Positions 23,349 through 33,805 of a stretch of DNA of 64,000 bases are shown piece by piece. The notes under the pieces are model-generated. The model was given only the letters and a program-made list of their open reading frames with translations, did no database searches and was not told where the DNA came from. Source of the stretch: Mucor racemosus (Eukaryota; Mucoromycota; Mucoromycetes; Mucorales; Mucoraceae). The DNA is taken from positions 806,001 through 870,000 of the forward strand of contig JAPEHQ010000012.1 in the NCBI GenBank assembly GCA_027405735.1, written 5' to 3'. Each line of letters begins with the position of its first letter. The first letter of the stretch is position 1. A program made the translations under genes and the position numbers.

Positions 23349-25101
23349 CAGTGCTTCCACTCTCAATTTACCGAATTTTTGAAAGCTCTGCCCACTTTTT
23401 TGTAAAAAATTGCCCACCTTGTGGCCAGCTTCCCCGAAAATAAATTAACCGCCCTTTCACAATAAGCTCACCAATTTTTTGATTTCATATTTCTCCATGG
23501 CTGTTTCTTTTAAAAATGAATTTTTTTCACAAAGATGGTAGAGGTGGAATTGTAGACAAGTCTGACAAGGAAGCATTCACCTTCATTGTAGATCCATCAT
23601 TCCGATTAGCGAATTTGACGAATCTCCACAAATATGTGACGAATAAAAAAGTGATCATTGGAGGGATTTCATATTGTTATGGACGATGCTTCAATTCATA
23701 CTCCAAATTAAATAGAAAGCTGTTTGAGTTTCCAGTCAGTGGTGTCTTCCAGTCAAGTGGTTTTCTTATTAAACTAAACAAGCATTGCTCCCACCATGGC
23801 TTCAACTGTAGTTTTCGATGATAAAATGCAATGCAGTTTTGAATCCCGCAAAAGCTTTGGAAAGCAGCTTAATAGGAAAGCCTTTCAAAATCACAAATAC
23901 CAGTATCATAATGAATCATACAGCTTTAACTATACTGATCCACAAGGTAAAGAACAGAAAACAAAATCAACATGCTGGTAACGAACTGTCTTATACTAAT
24001 TATAATGGTAAAAAATGCAGTAAATAACGATGTTGTTTACTAGAATAAAAAAATAAAAGTTGTAGAAATACAACTATAATCAGCTAAAGTTTTTACTACA
24101 AAAGATTTCCGAAGATTTAAAATAATTGAAAAAGTATGAAGGTAATTATAGTAATTTTAGCTGATTATAATTGTATTTCTAACGCTTTTATTTCTTATAT
24201 TTTTTTATTGTAGTAAACAACATTGTTATTTACTGCATTGTATTATTACGATGCATGATTGCATGTAAAAACCAATTAATTGGTCCCAAAATCATATTCG
24301 TCAAGCGGCATTGTCAGTTCTATTCAACCTCGCCATCAGAGTTGTTTTCTTTTTTGAGGTACAATCGAAAATGATGGCAATGGATCCTTCTCTTAAAAAC
24401 ACATGGAAAGCCTGAAAAAAGACTTTGTATTAGTTGGATATGTGCGAAAGTCAGTTAAATCAGCACGACATCAGGTCAAGAATATTCAGTGCATGGTTAA
24501 TAATTTGCATTTAAGATCGAATGTGGATAAATGTTTTGTTTCGTACTCTTCAGATGCCAATAGCGATATCACCACAAGAGACCTTAGAGATGATATCAAA
24601 ACGCTAGAAAAGATAAAAGGTGTTCATGGCAACACTCAAAGTATATATAATATATGTATATTTCTATGAAGTTTAAAAATATTAATTTTGATAGTTTAAT
24701 AAGAAAACCACTTGACTGGAAGACACCACTGACTGGAAACTCAAACAGCTTTCTATTTAATTTGGAGTATGAATTGAAGCATCGTCCATAACAATATGAA
24801 ATCCCTCCAATGATCACTTTTTTATTCGTCACATATTTGTGGAGATTCGTCAAATTCGCTAATCGGAATGATATATCTATAATGAAGGTGGATGCTTCCT
24901 TGTCAGGTTTGTCTACAACTCCACCTCTACCATCTTTGTGAAAAAAATTCATTTTTTAAAAGAAACAGCCATGGAGAAATATGAAATCAAAAAATTGGTG
25001 AGCTTATTGTAAAAGGGCGGTTAATTTATTTTCAGGGAAGCTGGCCTCAAAAAAGTGGGCAGAGCTTTCAAAAATTCAGTAAATTGGGAGTGGAAGCACT
25101 G
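23349..25101. mobile_element. Fold-back Tc1/mariner-type element, 1753 bp, decayed
   Basis: Ends CAGTGCTTCCACTC... and ...GAGTGGAAGCACTG are flanked by TA at 23347-23348 and 25102-25103. The terminal inverted repeats are about 430 bp long (23349-23780 and about 24690-25101). Both arms carry the same reading frame (MNFFHKDGRGG...GISYCYGRCFNSYSKLN), open for about 90 codons in each. The middle has a remnant frame (GYVRKS motif near 24440, then RHQVKNIQCMVNNLH), reminiscent of serine-recombinase-like proteins but too short to assign. A MITE is nested inside. No DDE transposase is visible. It ends about 105 bp past the MINDY stop codon, so it may supply that gene's 3' end. Confidence 0.75.
24015..24238. 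mobile_element. MITE nested in the Tc1-type element
   Basis: Inverted repeats of about 75 bp: ATGCAGTAAATAACGATGTT at the left end and AACATTGTTATTTACTGCAT at the right, with CTATAATCAGCTAAAG and its complement further in. A truncated relative is at 10438-10560. The target duplication is not clear, so its superfamily is unassigned. Confidence 0.65.
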
Positions 25102-25207
25102 TAATGTTAGTGATATTCCTAGCAAGGGAATCTGTTTAAATTTATTTGTTATCTTATGTTCCAAAACAAATAAGCTTTTGGCCCTTGCTTTTTTATTTTT
25201 AGTTGAA

Positions 25208-26971
25208 TCAAGATATGATACAATTGCTACTCTTTTTTGTATTATGCTTATGTGATGAACTAGAAGATGATTTCTGTATAGGTTGCTGTTGCTGTTGCTG
25301 CTGTTGTTGTTGTTGTGGTAGTTGTGGTAAGAATTGTTGTTGTTGTTCAATCATACTTTGTCGATGTTGTCGTTTTTGTTCATCTTGTATGGAGATAGCA
25401 ATGGCATAACTAGTGCAAAATTTTAGTATTTTTTTTCCCTTTAAAAATACATTAAACAATAACTTACTCAAGATCTGTGTTGGCATCTTCTACAACAACA
25501 TTATTATTACTATTCTCCTGAATATTCGGCTTAGAAAATGAACCATTACAAAATTCTGATGAACCTTGATCTACATCTGCTAGACTTTCCCAAATGACGG
25601 AGCGTTCAGATACTAGACCGGAATCAGTTACCAACATGTATAGACCTAATGTCGGATGTCTATATACGGTTGAAAACTTTTTTTTCCTTCAATAAATTAT
25701 ATAAATATAGTGAAAAAAATAAGGTATTACATGATTATTTCTAAACAAAACGCATAGAGTATCTGCTGGTATAGAGTCCAATAGTAAATCAAGGCCGAAA
25801 TAGGTCAATTGAGTGGCGGTATCTTTCAAGAATTCAGTTGCAACAAAGCCTAAAATATTCTACATGTTAATTGTGTAACAAATATATATATATATATATA
25901 ACATATATAAACCTTCATGCAGTTTTTCTTCTTGAGCAGTTGTAAGAGGTTTGACTATAAGCCCTTCATCGCTTGGACGAGTACTTAATTCGTCAGCTTG
26001 TACTATTAATTCAACTGTATGGTTATATGTACCACATTTATTGACAATCACATCAAATGTTTCAACATCTTGAGGATCTGCAACCCAACCATGAACTAAA
26101 TTGACATTAAATAAATCAAACATGGCTAATTCTGCAGTTGGTTCGAATCCACGAATATTATCAAATTTGACATTTACATCAAGACCACTTTTTAAATTGG
26201 GTAGAATAGATAAAGCTGTATCTAGATTATGTCTATATGTCAATACAAATTCAGATGTATCCTGTCGCTTAGGTGCTTGAGGTAGTTTATCAGGATTTTG
26301 ATTTGATTCTGTTTCAGCAGTAATGGGTGATTGAGCCTATAGTTTATGCAAATAATAAGAACATGTTCGAATATACATACTCTTATTTACCATCGGCTCA
26401 TCGGTAGGCGCATGATTCAGCAAGTAATCGCCTAATCTATCAACCAAATATTCAAATGTAACAACTTCTCTATCAGAAGGTCGAATTTCTAAATCTCCAC
26501 GTAAAAACAATACATTGCAAATAGCAACTAAAGGACAAGGCCCATTTTCTATATAGCCCCCCAAAAAAAACAGCGATAAATATATGCATATATTTATACT
26601 ACAAAAAGTGCGCGTACGTTACCATTTTGAGTGATAATGCGTACTTTTTTGTTTTTCCAATCAATTGTTTTGACTAAATATTCATCCTTCTCGCATTGAA
26701 CTGTTACGTCGGGTACATTAACAAATGAAGAGCTGGATTGCAGTTGTTCTTTTTTCTCTTCTGATACTGATTCTGATGCTGATGCTGATGCTGGTGGTGG
26801 TGGTGGTGGTGGTGCTGGCTCTGCTGAACTGTTACTTGCTTCTTCTCCCCCTTCTCCTTCTCCTTCTTCTTTCTCTTTTTTCTCTTCTTTTTCAGTGATA
26901 AATGTATCTGTATTTTTAGTTTTTAATGTTGTATCAATACACATTTCTTTTAAATCTGCTTCAAGCGCCAT
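25208..26971 (-). CDS. MINDY-family deubiquitinase (MINDY1/2-like)
   Basis: A cysteine protease expected to trim Lys48-linked ubiquitin chains. Six exons on the minus strand: 26971-26623, 26548-26391, 26336-25913, 25849-25731, 25676-25468 and 25409-25208, total 1461 bp and 486 residues. The N-terminus is low complexity, acidic, with Pro and Ala-Ser repeats. The catalytic Cys is at about 121 in QNENGPCPLVAICNVL. Then come GLDVNVKFDNIRGFEPTAEL, LVHGWVADPQD, ATQLTYFGL and the catalytic His at about 350 in FRNNHFSTVYRH (intron after the His codon), then LVTDSGL...VIWESL. A DYAIAISIQ helix is followed by a poly-Gln run. The protein ends SSNCIIS, a CAAX-type C-terminus, so it may be prenylated and membrane-linked. 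Start is the first ATG of the acidic exon. Confidence 0.92.
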
Positions 26972-27957
26972 TTTTGTTGAAGTAAAAAAAGGAAAAAGGC
27001 GCTTTTTTCCGATCGAATAGCCAGATTTCGCTTCTCTGGATGAGCCTTAAAAATAACGGTAGTGGGCTGCAGAAAGTTGTGTTACATTGTGCCCAATAGT
27101 ATGCGTGAGCGAGTAAATTCATTCTTGTAAATGCATCATTATCAAAAATAGTATAAGAGTATGAAAAACTATCGTGGCCTTGTTTTTATATTTCTAGGAT
27201 GAGATATATTCCTACATTTTGTTGCAAAGAAATGGTTTATATTTAAATTTATTTCTAAAAGAATTATTTTAAGCATTAAACTGATTTTCAAGCCAACCAA
27301 AATTAAGCAAATATACGTAGTAGCACATCTTGATCCTGATAGCATTTTTTTTAGATAAAAAACATGGTCAAATAAGGCTTTTAAGCTTAGAGCCTTGAAG
27401 CAATCATTTGAGAAAAATCAAAAGAAACTGCAGCAGCGGCTGATCGTTTTTAAGCACCGCAATCGAATCCAAAATACGTAAATTCTGCCTTTTAGCTTAA
27501 TAAAATGCAAAAAAAAAACTGAAAATAATCCAAATGAGTATTTTTTAATAGAAGCTCATAACTTGGAGAATACATATAAGCAAAAAAAAACCCACAACCC
27601 CCGATTTTGACCAATTATTGATTGAATTAAAGCTCTTTAACGCTATATTAACATAATTGAGGTAGTTGAAACATTTTCTTTTATTGTTGTTGTTGTTGTT
27701 GTTGTTGTATTATAATGTGTAAATAAAGGCTTCTATTTCTGGAAATCCTCTACATGCATATCTCTGGATATTATACATACGTATAGTGAATGTTTATCAA
27801 TTGTATACGATAAATTGGAACTTGATTTGATCAGGATTCATTCAGTTAAACGGTCGTGACCTTGCAAAAAAAAAAAAAAAAAAAAAATAGAACCATTTAT
27901 GCGATCGCAATGAAAGAGATTTTTTCTTTTATCCTTTTTCACTTTAGCAAAAATAGA
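26972..27957. other. Divergent promoter region between MINDY and the CCCH zinc-finger gene
   Basis: A 986-bp AT-rich interval shared by two divergent genes. It has a (GTT)n run at 27685-27706 and an A-run of about 23 at 27866-27888, just before the zinc-finger gene's start. An in-frame ATG at 27856 precedes the A-run, but the encoded Lys-run leader looks like translated 5' UTR. No other coding sequence. Confidence 0.45.
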
Positions 27958-29790
27958 ATGGCTACTGATCAGGAAATGATAGAGCGCATTGCTAAACTTA
28001 GCAGCGCCATTGAACAACAAAAAAGCATTGCGACCAACATCCGAGGAAACAGAGGAGGTTATTTCACTCCACCTTCTCGAGGAAGACCAAATTTTCGTGG
28101 CCGAGGCGGTCATATGTCTCTCTCAAATACTGCCACAAGAACCCCAGCAGCACCATATTACCCTGTAAATACTAGCAATAAATATATCAACCCTGCAACT
28201 GTAAAAGCACCAACAACAAAGTACATCAACCCACTTATGAAGGCAAATCATAATCGTAATGTAACATTGAATAATCAAGCCTCAACATTTTCACCTACAT
28301 CTACTACTGCTTCTCCAACAAAAAGCCATAACAAAAAGCTGATTATTAATCACAAAGGCAATAATTCAACCACAAGTAATACAATGGTTAAATCAATTAA
28401 TACAACTACGGGTAGAAAACAAGTTGCAATTAATGGTGTAGATTTTGTAGTGAAAGGAAAGAAATTAATCAGAAAAGATTTATTCGATTCCAATATGACC
28501 AAAACTAATCTCATCATGGCCAATTCAACGGCACCCAAAGTGCTCGTTAGAAAGTCTATCAAGAGGTAAATATGATTCAAATATGTAATGCTACCGTTAT
28601 TCAATATTCTTCATGGTTTCAGTTCTAAAAGGCGAGATAAAAATCAAAATATGGTTGTTGGTAAAGCACCTATTATTAAACATTCTTCTTCTCCTTCCAT
28701 GAAAGCTACTGTTCGTCGTCGCCATCATCAAAAAGGAAACATGGTTTTTGTTCGAGGTCCCGAAGGATACGTTCGCCAAGGTCGATCTGGTAAATCACTC
28801 ATCTTGAATACCCATAAACGCACCATCAAAAAACCTCGCTATTGTGGTTTTTTTACACGATACGGCAAATGTCCCAATGGAGCTCGTTGTCCCTTTGTAC
28901 ACGATACTAATAGAAGAGCTATTTGTCCTCGATTTTTACAAAACCGATGTAAGAAAAGTGCTTTAGAATGTCGATTATCGCATACACCCAACCCACATAT
29001 TATGCCACACTGCGTTCATTTCCAAAAGGGGCATTGTACCAACGATCCATGCATGTATGCGCATGTTCTTGTCAGTAAAGAAGCACCTGTCTGTAAAGCA
29101 TTTGCTATGGAGGGTTACTGTCCAAAAGGTTTAGAATGTGATGAAAAACATGTCCATGTGTGTCCTGAATTTGCTGAAACTGGTAAATGTTCAAATGCAA
29201 ACTGTAGATTACCGCATGTTGCTCGACGTACAGCCAACAAGCAAGAAGAAAATAGTACACAAGCTGCAGGCGTTGTTCGTTTGGGTAGTTGGGTAAGCCC
29301 TCAATATTTTCATGCTCAAAAAGTAGCCAAAGCAGAAAAGAGAAAGGCGATTGAAGAAGCTGCTGCTGCCAAGGTATGGACTCGTCCTGCTTTAATACAA
29401 GAAGCGAAAGAACAAGTTAGAGAAAAAGAGGAACAGGAGGGGTTTGTGCGGTTATTTGATGATAGTGATGATGATGATGGTTGGAGTCAGTATGAAAGAG
29501 GGAGCGAACTTGGTGTTGAGGAACCATTACGATTTAAAGATGACGATGATGATGATGGCGAGGAGGAGGAGGAGGAGGAGGAAGCAGAAGAAGAAGAGGA
29601 GGAGAATCAATTAGAAGAGGATATAGAGCAACTTGTAGATGATCAAGACCAAGATGAAGAATCTGATCAAGAAGATTTTTATGATGCAGTAGAAATAGAA
29701 AGCCCGAGTAATGAAGTAAATGATGATGAAGATAGCGATGTTGAAGAAGTTTATGAAGAGACTTCTGATACTGAGATGTCTGATTCTTAA
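27958..29790 (+). CDS. CCCH zinc-finger protein, ZC3H3/Red5-like
   Basis: A nuclear RNA-binding protein. Its relatives ZC3H3 (animals) and Red5 (fission yeast) act with the poly(A)-binding machinery in mRNA 3' processing, export and nuclear RNA decay. Exons are 27958-28565 and 28623-29790, with a 57-bp intron, giving 591 residues. The N-terminus (MATDQEMIERIAKLSSAIE) leads into a Gly/Arg stretch (RGRPNFRGRGG) and a basic Ser/Thr-rich region. Five CCCH fingers lie in tandem at about 275-401, beginning CGFFTRYGKCPNGARC and ending CPEFAETGKCSNANCRLPH. From about 480 the tail is almost all Asp/Glu/Ser. Five tandem fingers and the Gly-Arg start fit ZC3H3 better than other CCCH proteins. Confidence 0.88.
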
Positions 29791-30449
29791 GGGTTTGTAT
29801 TTATTGTATATTATCTTTTCTTTAAAAAATAAATTTACGCTTATTGCTACTTCACAATGTTATACATTGTCTCTCTGTTATAAATACACAATTAGTTTTT
29901 CTAATATTAATGTATACCCTTTGAATCATGCACTTGTATATAATAACAAAAATGTGATATATAGCTATAAATATATATTCAATTTTGCACGTATTCATGT
30001 TGCATAAATCCACAACGTATTTCACAGCAAACACTTTGTTTTTCATTAATATGATACATTTATATATACGAGAATGCAATATATATATACTGTATATGAA
30101 CGGCAACTACATTCTAAATAATATATACATCTACTTTATTTATATTTTGCTAGCGATATCATAAATGATGAAGCTAAACTCTGACCTATTTTATAGTAGT
30201 TGGAAAGCTGATGAACCACTTTGAAGCTATTTTACGAAGGAGGGTGGGGGGATTAATTTACTCAACGCACAGAAACTCAGAGGCTACAATAAAGACTATT
30301 GATGCAATATATAAGATTATAATGAGGAATTGGAGCTTAATTGGATTAGTATTTGTTCAGATTGCTCGCATCGACGAATATGCTCTTACCTATCCCTAAT
30401 TTTATTCAATATTGTCCTACGAAAGACTGAAAATCAGATGAAAAATTTA
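29791..30449. other. Intergenic region after the zinc-finger gene
   Basis: Holds the 3' end of the zinc-finger transcript (AAAAAATAAATTTACGC near 29823) and (TA)n-rich DNA. Nothing else recognisable up to the edge of R1b. Confidence 0.45.
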
Positions 30450-31876
30450 TTGCTCTTTCCTTGAAAACTGGGTCTCACTTTTCATCTCTGCTCTACTTTT
30501 TTTTCACTAAATAACACCAAGAAAAAATTATATGCCAATGTACCTGAGATGTTCAGCTTTAATTCAAAAATGAGTATCCAGAAATATCCTACTTTTTGCA
30601 GTTGGTATTAATTTTTCAGTGCTAAGGTTTCATATTTTTTACGCGTATTTCACTGCTAATGGATTGAAAACTTTGAGGCTTCATATCTCCAGAAACAATT
30701 AAGTTATACTAACACTTTTTTATAATAAAACTTACTTGTTTTGAAGTGTTCTATAACATACTTTAATATAAAAAAATTCTGGGCACTTTTATTTTTTTTC
30801 ATTATTTTGGCATTTCTATAGTAGGTTTCAAAATATTGGTTAAATTGAGCAACATTTTTTTTACATTCATATCGTCAAGCTCGTTGAGCTCTCTCAGACT
30901 CAATTTAGGTTTTTTTAAAATATTAATTTTTCGTGGAGATATCCTCAAAAATGTGTACAAAGAGATACCCTCATTCCCAACCTCAATTATTCCCTTGTAT
31001 ACCCTCATCCCAAATTCTGAATTTCAAAAAAATTTGGACAAAAATCTCGTTTTCTCTACGACAAATGCAGCTAAAAGGTTACATAACAGCTCGACCAATA
31101 GATAATTTTGCTATGCATTATTTCCTTTATTTAAATTTAAAATATACTTATAAAAAGTGCTCTGTATCGTCAAAAAACCTTCAAAATTTCAATTACATTT
31201 TGCGCGACTTTTTACGTGAAATGTTTTTTTAAATTTTATAGAGGTGGATACAGAATTTAAAACCGTACAAAAACCATTTAATACGGTAGGCCTACTTACT
31301 TTGCAGTTCATGAGCATTTAAACAATTTTGTTTTTTGAATCATTTTTCGTTCATTTTTTTAAATAAATTTTGGAAGCCCGTTACTATAGGGTTTGCGCTG
31401 TAATAAAAACTATTATTTTGATTATCTCAACGAAAAATCAATATTTTTTGCTGAAACCAAAAATGCATAAAGCAAAGCAGTATAATACCAGAGTTGTTTC
31501 TGTTCAAATCGTTGAAACATTGCCGGAAAAGTGATCAGATCGTAAGGAATGTATGCATTCTCACTAAATTTGGTGGAATTTATACAATAAATTATTGAGG
31601 CAACATACAGTTTTGTTCATATGGCAGCGATTTTTATATGTATATGCATTTTTTATTACTGAAATCCTGATTTAGGTAAAAATCCATTTTGCAAAGGTTC
31701 CCATCACTCAAATCACAATCATTAAGAGTATAATAGGCCAATTGGTCGTCAATCTGGATATATAATATGGATGTCATATCACTGACTTTAATTCTATTAT
31801 TATTGGGTAGAGAGGCTGGTGTTACTGATTGCGATTGCTATTACTAGTATGATCCCTATACTATTTGCATTTAATA
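30450..31876 (-). repeat. Dispersed repeat R1, copy b
   Basis: Reverse complement of R1a (12870-14700) without the hAT MITE. The minus-strand frame starting MRVYKGIIE at 31008 matches MRVYKGKIE of R1a with no length change over the first 50 codons. It gives the empty site for the MITE (TTTGAGTGATGGGAACC on the reverse strand, near 31693-31710). At its upper edge it abuts a LINE fragment, so one may have inserted into or recombined with the other. Confidence 0.75.
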
Positions 31877-33805
31877 CAGTAGGTAATGGAATTCAATCTT
31901 GAAGTAACCACCCTTGGTAGGTTGGTTAGTCTTAGGACATGCAACAATTTTGATAGTATCATTGTGTTGGCCACAGTTGCTCGACCATATACTGATATCT
32001 TTCTTTCTTTATAAAAGTTGACAGTTGCTTGAATTTTTCCACTAATGTTGTCCACAAAGGTATCTCTTTGTTGATTGTTAAACCAGAGAGGGTAGCCTAG
32101 ATATTTAAGATAGCCTGTAGTTGAATTATCAAACCGTTTCATCCGTTGATTGTTTGTGATATAGTTCCGTAATTCTGCACCTTTATGACCCACCATCTTA
32201 CTGCCATGGAGGGGAAGCGCTACCGACTTGTCCAAGTTGATTTTAGAATTTGACGCCTTGCTATATCCTTTCAAGCAGTCTTCAATTGCTAAATATTCAG
32301 CTTTGTTTTTTGCAAAAATTAGTATATCATCAGCATAGGCTAATAGCTTAATTGGTTTTGGAGAAACCATCTTCATAGAATTTTGACTGCTTGGTTTAGT
32401 TGATTGCATAGTGTACCCAATTACAGCTTCATTATTAAGGATAGAGAGTAGAAATGGCTCTATCGCAAATTAAAAAGTAGAGGTGAAATAGCATCACCTT
32501 GTCTTAGGCCTCGTTTTTGTTTTATTGGATTTGTTAGAAAACCATTGACATTGACGAATATTTTATTGTTGAAGAACAGATTTTGGATGCATTAAATGAT
32601 GGACTCAGGGATACCAAATTTTTCTAGGACCTTGTTCAGATAGTATGGATGAACTCTGTCATAGGCTTTATGGTTGTCTAGCATTATACCAGCATATTCA
32701 GTGAACTCGGATTTATTCGAACCTTTGTATACTTTTGAGTTTTCAATCATGAGGTTTAATTAAAACCCTTGATCCCCAATGAATCTTTGTGGCATGAATC
32801 CTGTTTGGAAGTTATTAATCAGCTGTGAAGCTATTCCCATGAGTCTGGAGTTCAGAATCCTAGTAAACACTTTGCAGTCGGTATTGATTAAAGAAATCGG
32901 CCTCCAGTTTGACAAATCTGACAAATTGCCTTTCTTTGGTAGTAGGATAATACATGCTTATTGCCAAGATTTAGGAATAATTCCATGTTTCAATGCATCA
33001 TTGTACACCTTTTCGACAATTTCTTTACATCTTGGGTGATTCACTACAATATTAAGAATTTCATATGGCAATCCATCCAAACCAGGGCTACTTTTACGTG
33101 GACTTCGTTTCGCACCTTGTTTGACCTCTTCAAAAGATATGCCTTGTGTAATGTCCTCAGTTTCCTCTTTAGAGATGGATTTGTTAATGTGGTTCAGTAT
33201 TGCATCTAAACTGTTAATATCTATTCTTTCTTCAGTGTACAACTTAGAGTAAAAAGATTCTGCTGCTTCAATTTTAGAATCCTTGTCATTGTATTTAGTT
33301 CTAGTATCCGGGTGTTTGATCTTGTTGAGGGTACGAGCTTCTCTTCTTTGGTCAGTGGTTTTTTTGATATATGACGGCGAGTTTTCATTGTTCTCCATCC
33401 AATACTTTCCTGATCTCAATCTTGCGATGTCTGTCTTTTCCTTTTGTAATGTTGTAATTTGTGTTTCAATGTCGGGCAGCAATATATTCAAACATTCTTT
33501 ATTATCACGGTATAGCCTCAAGATACGGTTCCTCTCGCTGTTCAGTTTCTTCAGTGTTGTCTCTCTGATTTGGTTGGTAGTGCGACAGAAATTAGTTGTA
33601 ACCTTTCTGACCATATTTTTAAGACAATCCCATTGGTCTTGAGTTGACAATTCAGGATTTAGCTTGTTTTGAACGTAGTTTTCTATTTCTCTATTCAAAA
33701 TGCTAGCATATCTTTTGTTCTTACATAGGTAAGGATTAGCTCTCCATATACCTTTTCCACAGCTATACATTTCCATAGTTAAGGTCTTGGTAAGTAGTGC
33801 ATAAT
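31877..33805 (-). pseudogene. Decayed LINE retrotransposon (endonuclease tail and reverse transcriptase)
   Basis: On the minus strand the frame begins near the end of an endonuclease-like domain (DYALLTKTLTMEMYSCGKGIWRANP) and runs through a linker. It reaches reverse transcriptase blocks: PGLDGLPYEI, LLPKKGNLSDLSNWRPISL, a catalytic block reading GIMLDNHKAYDRV (second key Asp replaced by Asn), RGLRQGDAISPLLFNL and YADDILIFAKN. Several stops and frame changes lie between 32410 and 32960. It is cut at both ends, with R2b on one side and R1b on the other. The family is a fungal non-LTR element of the L1/Tx1-like kind. It cannot be active. Confidence 0.88.

Noticed and set aside
26137..26150. 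GGTTCGAATCC-like tRNA T-loop
   Set aside because: It lies inside a MINDY exon, and no acceptor stem or other tRNA arms surround it.
27856..27957. Upstream in-frame ATG for the zinc-finger gene
   Set aside because: It would add a Lys-run leader encoded by the A-run. The ATG at 27958 gives a clean MATDQEM start.
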